The position numbers were made by a program, and so were the translations under genes. From an uncultured Christensenella sp. (GTDB taxonomy: Bacteria; Bacillota; Clostridia; Christensenellales; Pumilibacteraceae): a stretch of 38,173 bases of DNA. Within the stretch, counting starts at the first letter, position 1. Each line of letters opens with the position of its first letter. The stretch spans positions 1 through 38,173 of the forward strand of contig CATLHE010000014.1 of NCBI GenBank assembly GCA_949948895.1. Reading direction: 5' to 3'. Shown one piece after another: positions 1 to 7,322 of the stretch. The notes under the pieces were generated by a model, which was given only the letters and a program-made list of their open reading frames with translations, was not told the DNA's origin and ran no database searches.

Positions 1-497
1 CCGGTGGCACCCGTAACGCCTTGTATACCCTGTATGCCTTGAGGTCCCGTTGCGCCCGTTGCACCCGTTGCGCCTGTCGCTCCCGTGGCACCTACTGCGC
101 CCACGGCGCCGGTGGCACCCGTAACGCCCTGTATACCCTGTATGCCTTGAGGTCCCGTCGCGCCCGTTGCACCGCGTTCACCCTGCATGCCTTGCAAGCC
201 TTGAACGCCCTGCGGACCCGTCGCGCCCGTCGCGCCTTGCGCGCCCATTGCTCCCGGGAAACCGCGAGGACCTATAGGACCGGTTGCGCCCGTTGCGCCG
301 CGCTCTCCGGGACAGCCGCGGGGACCAATCGGTCCGGGCGCGCCCGTAGGTCCCGTAGGTCCTACCTTGCACGGCGGCGGGCACGGCATAGGCGGTCTTT
401 CGGGGCGGCACTCGCAAGCCTCGCACTCACAGCGCTCGCCGTCGTCTTCACGGCAGTCGCAATCGCAACCGCATCTGTTGAAAAGATTAAAAAACAT
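1..497 (-). CDS. Collagen-like Gly-X-Thr repeat protein, probably spore-surface (3' end beyond window)
   Basis: Reading leftwards from ATG 497-495, the frame is open to the window edge (165 codons), so the C-terminus is missing. A strong AAGGAGG site at 503-510 precedes the ATG. The first ~50 residues are Cys- and acid-rich ([15 protein letters not shown]) and end in a Pro-rich PPMPCPPPC stretch. From about residue 52 on, every third residue is Gly, with [17 protein letters not shown] and GIQGIQG blocks, a bacterial collagen-like triple helix. Proteins of this shape in Bacilli and Clostridia are exosporium or spore-coat filaments such as BclA; the Cys-rich head may cross-link or bind metal, which is inference. 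The yyaC gene in the same window supports a spore former. The long plus-strand frame over this region is only the antisense of the repeats. Confidence 0.85.
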   Translation of the reverse strand, partial: MFFNLFNRCGCDCDCREDDGERCECEACECRPERPPMPCPPPCKVGPTGPTGAPGPIGPRGCPGERGATGATGPIGPRGFPGAMGAQGATGATGPQGVQGLQGMQGERGATGATGPQGIQGIQGVTGATGAVGAVGATGATGATGATGATGPQGIQGIQGVTGAT

Positions 498-536
498 ATT
501 TTGCCTCCTTTGGTTGATTACTTAATAACGTTTTAG

Positions 537-814
537 GCAGGCGGGATTCGAACTCCGTGAGCCGTAGCGGGCTGATTTTGCCCGTTTCGTCGTCAGCCTT
601 CGCTTATTGTACTATCAAGTACGACTCCGCTCGCCTTCCTTGAACCGAGCTAAAATCGGTCCGCTGCGGCGCTTTGCGGTTTTGGCGGCATAAAAGCAAA
701 TAATAGCGGTGAAAGACGCGATGGGCGTAGCCTATGCGCTACGTTCGAGCGGCTTTCGCCGCTAGTATGCCGTTTATATGCCGCCAAAACCTCGCGGGTC
801 CGAGTTCCGCCTGC
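537..814. repeat. Hairpin element A: 278-bp imperfect palindrome
   Basis: The ends are inverted copies of each other: 537-561 matches the reverse complement of 790-814 at 20 of 25 positions. Nested inside is a perfect 14-bp inverted pair, GTTTTGGCGGCATA (679-692) and its complement (777-790), plus small hairpins such as GTAGC...GCTAC at 728-743. It fills the gap between the collagen-like gene and the glycosyltransferase, ending 6 bp from the latter's stop codon. The interior TACGACTCCGCTCGCCTTCC and AGACGCG blocks recur at the same offsets in element B (32788-33072). No ORF, and no target-site duplication seen. It may act as a terminator, a structured RNA or a mobile hairpin; I cannot tell which. 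Confidence 0.7.
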
Positions 815-820
815 AAACGA

Positions 821-1894
821 TCAAAACCCCAAGCCTTCGAAATATTTTTGATTCGCCAATACCGACGGATGATCGGGTCGAAGTTTTTTGGCGCGACAGT
901 GATAGAAATATGCCGTGCGCGTTTTGCCAAGCTTGTCATAACATACCGACAACCATACGTACGGCAAAAAGCCGTAATAGTCCACGTCCACGAACGCGCC
1001 CGAATTAAGGTCGGGTTTTGCCGCCGCCGCGCGCTCGAACCAGTACGCGGCAAGCTCGTATCTGCCGTCGGCAAAGTACAAGAGCGCGAGCTCGCACGCC
1101 GCTTCGCCGCACGGCACGCCGAACATGAAACTGTTGTACAGCGAAAAGTACGCGCCCTTGCGGTCGCCCGCTTTTTCTCTGCACCGCGACAGCATGACGC
1201 ACGCGTCTATCTTGTTGACGTAATAACCGTCGGGGTCGTCTATGAACTTTTCAAACTCGCGCGAAGCAGTCTCTAGTTCGCCGTTATAATAAAGTTCGCG
1301 CGCGTAGTAGTATCGCTCGCGCGGCGAAAACACCCGACCTTTAGCCATCAGTTTTCGATAAATGTCGAGGTTGCGCGAGCCCGAACTTCTGCCGCTCGGT
1401 TTGGCGTGGTGTATCGCTATCTGCTTTTTAAGCACCACGCCGTCGAGCGCGACCGCCTCGTGCACGGCGCCGCAAAAAACGAGACCTTCGCGTTTTTTGA
1501 GTATGCGTTCGCGATAATACGAAAACTTGGGCTTGCCGCTGTTTTCTACTTCCAATACGTACGGCAGCATGACGATATCGACGGCGGGATCGAGCTTTTT
1601 CATCAGCCGCGCTATCGCACGCGCGGAAGTCAACGGCACGATATCGTCGGCGTCCAGCCACATACGGTAATCCATAGTAGCCTTTGAAAACGCGAAATTA
1701 CGCGCTGCCGAAAAATCGTCGTTCCACTCGTAATCGTACACTTTGTCAGCAAGCTCGCGCGCGATCTGTTTTGTTCCGTCCGTCGATCCCGTATCCACAA
1801 CTATGATCTCGTCGGCAAAGACGCGCGCATTGGATAACGCTCTTGCGAGTACCGACTCCTCGTTTTTTACGATCATGCAAAGGCTAAGCGTCAT
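821..1894 (-). CDS. Family 2 glycosyltransferase with TPR-like C-terminal half
   Basis: This 357-residue protein begins MTLSLCMIVKNEE, the first strand of GT-A fold family 2 transferases. VVDTGSTDGT (about 33-42) is the nucleotide-sugar loop, and WLDADD (about 92-97) supplies the metal-binding DxD-type aspartates. The second half (about 190-345) is helical with TPR-like spacing (ARELYYNGELETA, ACVMLSRCREKAGD). This architecture is common in Firmicutes enzymes that glycosylate proteins or surface polymers; the substrate cannot be read from sequence. ATG 1894 has GAGGAA just upstream. No hydrophobic segment, so probably cytoplasmic. It could modify the neighbouring collagen-like protein, whose many Thr residues are typical glycan acceptors, but that rests only on adjacency. 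Confidence 0.85.
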   Translation of the reverse strand: MTLSLCMIVKNEESVLARALSNARVFADEIIVVDTGSTDGTKQIARELADKVYDYEWNDDFSAARNFAFSKATMDYRMWLDADDIVPLTSARAIARLMKKLDPAVDIVMLPYVLEVENSGKPKFSYYRERILKKREGLVFCGAVHEAVALDGVVLKKQIAIHHAKPSGRSSGSRNLDIYRKLMAKGRVFSPRERYYYARELYYNGELETASREFEKFIDDPDGYYVNKIDACVMLSRCREKAGDRKGAYFSLYNSFMFGVPCGEAACELALLYFADGRYELAAYWFERAAAAKPDLNSGAFVDVDYYGFLPYVWLSVCYDKLGKTRTAYFYHCRAKKLRPDHPSVLANQKYFEGLGF

Positions 1895-1998
1895 ATCCGT
1901 TCCTCATCTATTCCATAATATGCGTTCAAGCCCGATACCGTGCCAAGCTCATGCGCGGACAAACGGTCATATCCGTCAGTTCGCTTGGAATTTCCCTA

Positions 1999-2027
1999 TT
2001 GACAACACCTGACGAATATTATATAAT
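1999..2027 (+). promoter_or_regulatory. Consensus promoter of the hypB operon
   Basis: A perfect -35 TTGACA (1999-2004) and -10 TATAAT (2022-2027) are separated by 17 bp. Transcription would begin near 2034, about 25 nt before the GTG start of hypB. No operator or riboswitch is visible. Confidence 0.85.
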
Positions 2028-2058
2028 AAGGTAAATATAATTAAAATGGAGAAAAATC

Positions 2059-2733
2059 GTGAGCGAAGTCAAGATCATAGAAGTTAAGCGCAGCATGCTC
2101 GACGACAATGACAAGGACGCGGACGCTTTGCGCAAAGAATTGCGCGAGCGCGGCGTTTTCCTTTTGAACCTTATGTCGTCGCCGGGCAGCGGCAAGACCA
2201 CTACTCTCATACGCACCATCAACGCGCTTAAAGACAAGATCAAGATAGCGGTCATGGAAGCGGATATCGATTCCGACGTGGACGCGAAGAAGATCGCAAA
2301 AGAAACGGGCGTGCATTCCATACAGCTCCATACGGGCGGCATGTGCCACCTCGACGCGGAAATGACGCGCCAGGGCATAAAGGCGCTCGGCGGCGACGCG
2401 GAGCTCGTCATACTCGAAAACGTGGGCAATCTCGTATGCCCCGCCGAGTTCGATACGGGTGCGAGCAAAAACTGCATGATACTCTCTGTGCCCGAGGGCG
2501 ACGACAAACCGCTCAAATATCCGCTGATGTTTTCGGTATGCGATCTCGTTCTCGTCAATAAGATAGACGTCGCGCCGTACTTCGACTTCGATATGGAAGC
2601 GTGCGAACGCAACGTAAAGTCGCGCAACAAAAATGCGAAAGTCATTCCCATATGCGCCAAGACCGGCGACGGGATAGACAAATTCGCGCAATGGATATTA
2701 TCCGAAATACAAGCATGGAAGGAGAATAAATAA
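2059..2733 (+). CDS. hypB: HypB, nickel-incorporation GTPase
   Basis: HypB is a SIMIBI-class GTPase that works with HypA to load nickel into [NiFe]-hydrogenase and sometimes urease. In this 224-residue protein the P-loop SSPGSGKTT lies at about 40-48. The family motif CHLDA (about 96-100) carries the Cys-His of the metal site at the dimer interface. ENVGNLVCP and NKID are the G3 and G4 regions. The N-terminal His-rich or CxxCGC metal-storage segment of some HypBs is absent. GTG 2059 is chosen because GGAG lies 8 nt upstream; the ATG at 2046 is out of frame. The stop overlaps the next start as TAATG, so translation is probably coupled to the oxidoreductase gene. No hydrogenase subunit lies in the window. 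Confidence 0.95.
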   Translation: MSEVKIIEVKRSMLDDNDKDADALRKELRERGVFLLNLMSSPGSGKTTTLIRTINALKDKIKIAVMEADIDSDVDAKKIAKETGVHSIQLHTGGMCHLDAEMTRQGIKALGGDAELVILENVGNLVCPAEFDTGASKNCMILSVPEGDDKPLKYPLMFSVCDLVLVNKIDVAPYFDFDMEACERNVKSRNKNAKVIPICAKTGDGIDKFAQWILSEIQAWKENK

Positions 2734-5648
2734 TGCCCGAAATGAGCAGTAAGTATGTGCCCGCGCACATGCACGACAAGGCGCCCAACGAAAAACTCTT
2801 GAAATTCGTAAGACGCGTGACCGACAGACTTCCCGGCAAGATAAAAGGCATCAAGTCCGAAGATCCCGAGTATTGGGGATTTGCCTGCATATTCGAGGAC
2901 GAGATGACGGAGGAAGAACGCGAGAACTCGCTCGATCTTTTGCTTAAAATGAAAACGCGGCAAAAGTATCCTTACGCCGAGCTTCTCAAAATGTCCAAGC
3001 TCGATACCGAAGTATTCGACGCAACGATCGATAAGCTTTCATTCCTCGGAATGCTCGAATACGATTACGGCGACAAGTACACCAAGGACGGACCGATGGA
3101 GGGAACTACATACGAGCGCGGCGACAGGCATTATTGGGTGCCACTGTTCGTTCCCGGCTCCGCCGAGTACACCAATATGAACACCAAGCTCATGGATAAA
3201 CATCCCGAGCTCGCCATGTTTTTCGAGCGCATGACCTTTCTTCCGCTCGAGCACGTCACGGCAATGGTCCCGCCGGGCGGCGCAGGCATAGGCATGCACG
3301 TCATACCCGTCGAGAAAGCCATTCCCATGGAAAACACGACCATGGATATAGAGCACATATCATATTGGCTCAAACGTTACGAGGGGCATATTGGCGCGTC
3401 AATATGCTCATGCCGTTACGGCAGAAAACTGCTCGACGAGGGTTGCGCGGACGATTACCGCGATTGGTGTATCGCCGTCGGAGATATGGCGGACTACTGC
3501 CGCGAAACGGGCAGAGGCAGAGACATAACTTACGAAGAGGCGATGGAAATATTAAAACGCGCCGAGGATAACGGGTTCGTTCACCAAGTGACCAATATCG
3601 ACGGAGAGAACAAGATATTCGCCATTTGCAACTGCAACGTCAAGATATGCAACGCGCTTCGCACTTCTCAGCTGTTCAATACGCCCAACATGTCGGCGTC
3701 GGCGTACCGCGCGCACGTAGATAAGAGCAAGTGCGTGGCGTGCGGCGCGTGCGTAGAGTACTGCCCTGCGGGCGCGCTCAAACTCGGGCAAAAACTGTGC
3801 AAAAAAGACGGCAGCGAGGTGCATTATCCCAAGCAACCGCTCCCCGACAAGATCAAATGGGGCAAACACATGTGGGACGAGGACTATCGCGACAAGAACC
3901 GTATCAACTGCCATGACAGCGGGACTTCGCCGTGCAAGACAGCCTGCCCCGCGCATATAGCCGTTCAGGGCTATCTCAAAAAAGCGGCGCAAGGCAAATA
4001 CCGCGAAGCGCTCGCTATAATCAAAAAGGAAAACCCTTTCCCCGCGGTGTGCGGCAGGATATGCAACCGCCGTTGCGAAGACGCATGCACGCGCGGCACG
4101 ATAGACGGCGCGGTGTCCATTGACGCCGTCAAAAAGTTCATAGCCGAACAGGATCTCAAAGCGGAACACCGCTACGTGCCCGATATAGTCGTAGCGTCCA
4201 ATATGGGCAGGTGGCAGGAAAAAATCGCTATCATAGGCGGCGGACCGGCGGGACTGTCGTGCGCGTACTATCTGGCGCAAATGGGTTACTACCCCACCGT
4301 GTTCGAAAAGAACGAACGCGCGGGCGGCATGCTCACTTACGGCATTCCGAGCTACAAACTCGAAAAAGACGTCATCGACGCCGAAATAGAGATCATGAAG
4401 GAAATGGGCGTCGAGATCAAGCTTGGCGTGGAAGTGGGAAAAGATATTACTCTCGACGAACTGCGCAAGCAGGGCTATAAGGCGTTTTATATAGCGATCG
4501 GCTGTCAGGGCGGCAAGCTTCCCAATATTCCCAACGAGACAGCAAAAGGCGTTACCACCGCGGTCGAATATCTAAAATCGGCAAACACGGGCAAGACGCG
4601 CGAGAGCGGCAATATCGTCGTGGTAGGCGGCGGCAACGTCGCTATAGACGCGGCGCGCGTGGCTTCGAGGAGCGGCGCGAAAAAAGTTACCATGCTGTGC
4701 TTGGAGACCGAAGATATCATGCCCGCGAGCAAACAGGAAATATGGGAAGCGCGCGAGGACGGCGTGGAGATAGTATGCGGCAGAGGCCCCAAAGAAGTCG
4801 TCGCAGATAACGGCAAAGCCACCGCGATCAAGTTTAAAAAATGCACGCGCGTATACGACGAGAACGGCAGGTTCTCGCCCGAATACGACGAGGACGACGT
4901 TATAGAACTCGCCGCCGACAAGATAGTATTCGCTATCGGTCAGACGATAGTATGGGGCGACCTTCTAAGCGGCAGTAAGGTCGAGCTCGGACGCGGGAAC
5001 GGTCCGCAAGCCGACTCGCTCACGTACCAGACCGCCGAAGAAGATATATTCGTGGGCGGCGACGTGTACACCGGTCCCAAGTTCGCCATAGACGCTATCG
5101 CGCAGGGGCACGAAGCGGCGGAAAGCTTGCACAGATACGTTCAGCACGGACACATGACAATAGGCAGGAATCGAAGACAGTTCGTTCAGCTCGACACCGA
5201 CGATATAAGCGTGGAGAGCTACGACACCGCGGGACGGCAGGAAGCTTCGGACGGAAACGACAAGTCGTTTAAAGACACGCACGGAACGCTCACCGAAGAA
5301 CAGGTCAGGACGGAAACGGCGCGCTGTCTCGGGTGCGGCACTACCGTAGTCGATCAGAACAGATGTATCGGCTGCGGGCTGTGCACGACAAAATGCAAGT
5401 TCGACGCTATCACCTTGCACCGCGACCACCCCGAAGCGAGCAGAATGGTCGTATCGGAAGACAAGTTCAAGCATATACTTCCGTATGCGGCAAAGCGTGG
5501 CGTAAAGATACTCTTCGGCAAAAAGAGCAAAGCCGATAAAGCGTTTGTAAAAGCGAGAAAGAAACAAGCGGAAGAAGCCGAAAAAGCCAAGGCAAAAGAA
5601 AAAGCGCAAAGCAAAAAAGACGGCGCGGGCACCGATAAGGGCGAATAA
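2733..5648 (+). CDS. Fe-S flavin oxidoreductase with GltD-like NAD(P) core, between hypB and hypA
   Basis: This 971-residue protein has several modules. Residues ~1-330 hold a winged-helix-like stretch and Cys clusters (CSCRYGRKLLDEGC, CNCNVKIC). A ferredoxin motif CVACGACVEYC follows (about 334-344). An N-terminal GltD/DPD-type Fe-S segment with CPAHIAVQGYL and CGRICNRRCEDAC spans ~400-460. IAIIGGGPAGLSCA (about 498) binds FAD and IVVVGGGNVAIDAA (about 628) binds NAD(P)H. A late CIGCGLCTTKC (about 878-888) and a Lys/Glu/Ala-rich tail end the protein. Related proteins move electrons between NAD(P)H and ferredoxin-like partners; the acceptor is unknown. The overlaps with hypB and hypA (TAATG on both sides) show one operon and suggest a role with a nickel enzyme. 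AAGGAG precedes ATG 2733. Confidence 0.88.
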   Translation: MPEMSSKYVPAHMHDKAPNEKLLKFVRRVTDRLPGKIKGIKSEDPEYWGFACIFEDEMTEEERENSLDLLLKMKTRQKYPYAELLKMSKLDTEVFDATIDKLSFLGMLEYDYGDKYTKDGPMEGTTYERGDRHYWVPLFVPGSAEYTNMNTKLMDKHPELAMFFERMTFLPLEHVTAMVPPGGAGIGMHVIPVEKAIPMENTTMDIEHISYWLKRYEGHIGASICSCRYGRKLLDEGCADDYRDWCIAVGDMADYCRETGRGRDITYEEAMEILKRAEDNGFVHQVTNIDGENKIFAICNCNVKICNALRTSQLFNTPNMSASAYRAHVDKSKCVACGACVEYCPAGALKLGQKLCKKDGSEVHYPKQPLPDKIKWGKHMWDEDYRDKNRINCHDSGTSPCKTACPAHIAVQGYLKKAAQGKYREALAIIKKENPFPAVCGRICNRRCEDACTRGTIDGAVSIDAVKKFIAEQDLKAEHRYVPDIVVASNMGRWQEKIAIIGGGPAGLSCAYYLAQMGYYPTVFEKNERAGGMLTYGIPSYKLEKDVIDAEIEIMKEMGVEIKLGVEVGKDITLDELRKQGYKAFYIAIGCQGGKLPNIPNETAKGVTTAVEYLKSANTGKTRESGNIVVVGGGNVAIDAARVASRSGAKKVTMLCLETEDIMPASKQEIWEAREDGVEIVCGRGPKEVVADNGKATAIKFKKCTRVYDENGRFSPEYDEDDVIELAADKIVFAIGQTIVWGDLLSGSKVELGRGNGPQADSLTYQTAEEDIFVGGDVYTGPKFAIDAIAQGHEAAESLHRYVQHGHMTIGRNRRQFVQLDTDDISVESYDTAGRQEASDGNDKSFKDTHGTLTEEQVRTETARCLGCGTTVVDQNRCIGCGLCTTKCKFDAITLHRDHPEASRMVVSEDKFKHILPYAAKRGVKILFGKKSKADKAFVKARKKQAEEAEKAKAKEKAQSKKDGAGTDKGE

Positions 5649-5992
5649 TGCACGAGCTCGGCATAGTTTTTCACTGTATCAAACAGGTCAACGAGATAGC
5701 CGCGGAAAACAACGTCACGCGCGTCAATTCCGTCACCGTCGAGATCGGCGAAGTTTCCACCGTCATACCGTACTATTTCGAGGACTGTTGGAATTGGGCG
5801 GTCAAAAAGGAAACGGTGCTCAAAGACGCTAAGATCGTGATCGAACAGATCAAAGCGGTGACGCACTGCGAAGACTGCGGCAAAGACTACCCCACCGTCG
5901 AGCACGGCAAGACCTGCCCGCACTGCGGCAGCGGCAATACATACTTGCTTACAGGCAACGAGATACTCATAAAACAGATAGAAGCATACTGA
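5648..5992 (+). CDS. hypA: HypA, hydrogenase nickel metallochaperone
   Basis: This 114-residue protein begins MHEL, whose Met-His-Glu binds nickel in HypA. Two paired cysteine knuckles, CEDCG and CPHCG (about 76-97), form the structural zinc site. Length is standard for HypA/HybF. HypA receives nickel and, with HypB, inserts it into a hydrogenase large subunit (or urease in some bacteria). Its ATG overlaps the stop of the oxidoreductase gene (TAATG), so it is the last gene of the hypB operon, followed by a terminator at about 5999-6037. HypC-F and structural hydrogenase genes are not in this window and may lie elsewhere. Confidence 0.95.
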   Translation: MHELGIVFHCIKQVNEIAAENNVTRVNSVTVEIGEVSTVIPYYFEDCWNWAVKKETVLKDAKIVIEQIKAVTHCEDCGKDYPTVEHGKTCPHCGSGNTYLLTGNEILIKQIEAY

Positions 5993-5998
5993 CATTAT

Positions 5999-6037
5999 AA
6001 AAACCTCCCGCTATGCAAAAGTATGGCGGGAGGTTTT
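5999..6037. terminator. Bidirectional terminator between hypA and the radical SAM gene
   Basis: AAAACCTCCCGC pairs with GCGGGAGGTTTT around a ~13-nt loop, with A- and T-tracts on the two sides, so it can end transcription from both the hypB operon and the converging peptide operon. Confidence 0.9.
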
Positions 6038-6067
6038 ATGTTGAAGCTTACATCGGTACTTATCCTT

Positions 6068-7171
6068 CTACTTCTTATTTAATATCTTTGCCGCATATTT
6101 GTTTATTGCCGACGGATCGACGTCTTTTAATAGTTCTTTTATAAACTCGAATATGTTTTGGGTAAAATAACATTCGAACTCGGAGACACGACTCATATCT
6201 CCGCCGAGAGCTGCGGCGGCGTTGCAACCCGCATGACAAAGTTGAAACCATTTGCAGTCTTTGCAACCGTTTACTCGCTTTTTATTCGCGTTTAACAATT
6301 CGGCGTATTTATCGCTCAAAAACGATTGTCGTATGTCGGCTATGCAGTGCACGTCGGCAAGTTTGAAACCGTCGTCTATAAGCCTTCCGCACGGATATAT
6401 GTTTCCGTATGCGTCAACACCCAAAAACTTAAACATACACGTACCGTTTACGCACCCGCTATGAAAATGCCCGAGGTATTTGGCGAGCATGTCCGTACAA
6501 GACGACACACGAATATTACACTCTCTGTCGTAAAGCCATATTTTAAACAGTTCGGTAAACGCTTTCGTCCACTGCTCGGCGGTAATAATATGTTCTACGT
6601 TTTCTCTTGCCGAGCCATCCAAGAATATCGGATTGAATTTAACGTCGACGCCGAGTTCTTTAAAATATTCGTAAAGCTCGACAAAGTGTTCTACGCTTAC
6701 TGCGGAAATCGTCGATAAACACGAAAACTTTACGCCCTTGTTTTTGAGCGTTTTTATGACCTCTTCCACTCTTTTTGTATCGCTTCTCAATACATCGTTA
6801 AACGGACCGTCGTACGAGATCGAAATGTGCGTATCGTTCTTCACGAAAATATCAATCATACGCTCGTCGAGGAGCATGCCGTTGGTTTGAAGCCCGAATT
6901 CGAATTTCACGCCGTACTTAGCGGAATAATAATCAATCCTTTCGTACGCGTGCTCGAAAAATTCACAGCCCATCAATAGAGGTTCGCCGCCGTGCCATAT
7001 TATCTTTACATATTTATAGTACGGAGAAGTTACTGCCAAAAATCTTTCAAGCGTGTCCGCCGACATTTCCTTCCCGTCGAAATCGGTTTTGGCGTGATAA
7101 CAGTGTCGACAGCGCAGATTGCAAGCTCCGGTCGGCTCTAAAAGAACGGTCAATCGATCTATATCGAACAT
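6068..7171 (-). CDS. Radical SAM/SPASM peptide-modifying enzyme
   Basis: This 367-residue protein has the radical SAM cluster CNLRCRHC (about 17-24; CxxxCxxC), which binds the [4Fe-4S] that cleaves S-adenosylmethionine, and a GGEP motif (about 61-64). The C-terminal third carries a SPASM/twitch cysteine array: GCVNGTC, YPCGR, CKDCKWFQLCHAGC and a late C near 340, for auxiliary Fe-S clusters. Such enzymes install thioether, C-C or cyclophane links in ribosomal peptides, or mature sulfatases. No sulfatase is present, but a 49-residue peptide gene ends 1 nt before this ATG, so a peptide maturase is much the likelier reading. There is no good Shine-Dalgarno, consistent with translational coupling to the peptide gene. 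It is the last gene of the operon starting at 9779. Confidence 0.88.
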   Translation of the reverse strand: MFDIDRLTVLLEPTGACNLRCRHCYHAKTDFDGKEMSADTLERFLAVTSPYYKYVKIIWHGGEPLLMGCEFFEHAYERIDYYSAKYGVKFEFGLQTNGMLLDERMIDIFVKNDTHISISYDGPFNDVLRSDTKRVEEVIKTLKNKGVKFSCLSTISAVSVEHFVELYEYFKELGVDVKFNPIFLDGSARENVEHIITAEQWTKAFTELFKIWLYDRECNIRVSSCTDMLAKYLGHFHSGCVNGTCMFKFLGVDAYGNIYPCGRLIDDGFKLADVHCIADIRQSFLSDKYAELLNANKKRVNGCKDCKWFQLCHAGCNAAAALGGDMSRVSEFECYFTQNIFEFIKELLKDVDPSAINKYAAKILNKK

Positions 7172-7172
7172 A

Positions 7173-7322
7173 CTAATCGCTGTCCGAGTAATCGGAATAA
7201 TCGTAATACTCGCTGAAGTATTTGACTGTCAGATGCGTTATACCCGCACCGTTTGTCTCCTCGAATAACCGAGCGTACTCGTCGTAGCATTCGGTCAATA
7301 GTTCCAATATAGTTTTACCCAT
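7173..7322 (-). CDS. Candidate 49-residue RiPP precursor peptide with Tyr-x-Asp triplet tail
   Basis: A short frame of 49 codons opens at ATG 7322-7320 with a strong AAAGGAG site ~9 nt upstream and ends at TAG 7175-7173. The peptide starts MGKTILELLTECYDEY, a leader-like amphipathic helix. It ends YFSEYYDYSDYSDSD, which contains three consecutive Y-x-D triplets (YYD, YSD, YSD) followed by Ser-Asp at the C-terminus. The start codon overlaps the stop of the preceding gene (TAATG), and the radical SAM/SPASM gene begins 1 nt after its stop. Leader plus repetitive aromatic/acidic core next to such an enzyme is the standard layout of a RiPP precursor. Core boundaries, modification and any cleavage site are inference. 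Confidence 0.72.
   Translation of the reverse strand: MGKTILELLTECYDEYARLFEETNGAGITHLTVKYFSEYYDYSDYSDSD

Noticed and set aside
21-536. 171-codon Arg/Thr/Cys-rich plus-strand frame
   Set aside because: It is the complement of the collagen-like repeats, which have a strong ribosome binding site and Gly-X-Y periodicity on the other strand.
540-560. tRNA T-arm-like GGGATTCGAACTC on the minus strand, suggesting a tRNA or tRNA fragment
   Set aside because: The flanking stem does not pair, no anticodon or D arm can be built, and the stretch is explained as one arm of hairpin element A.
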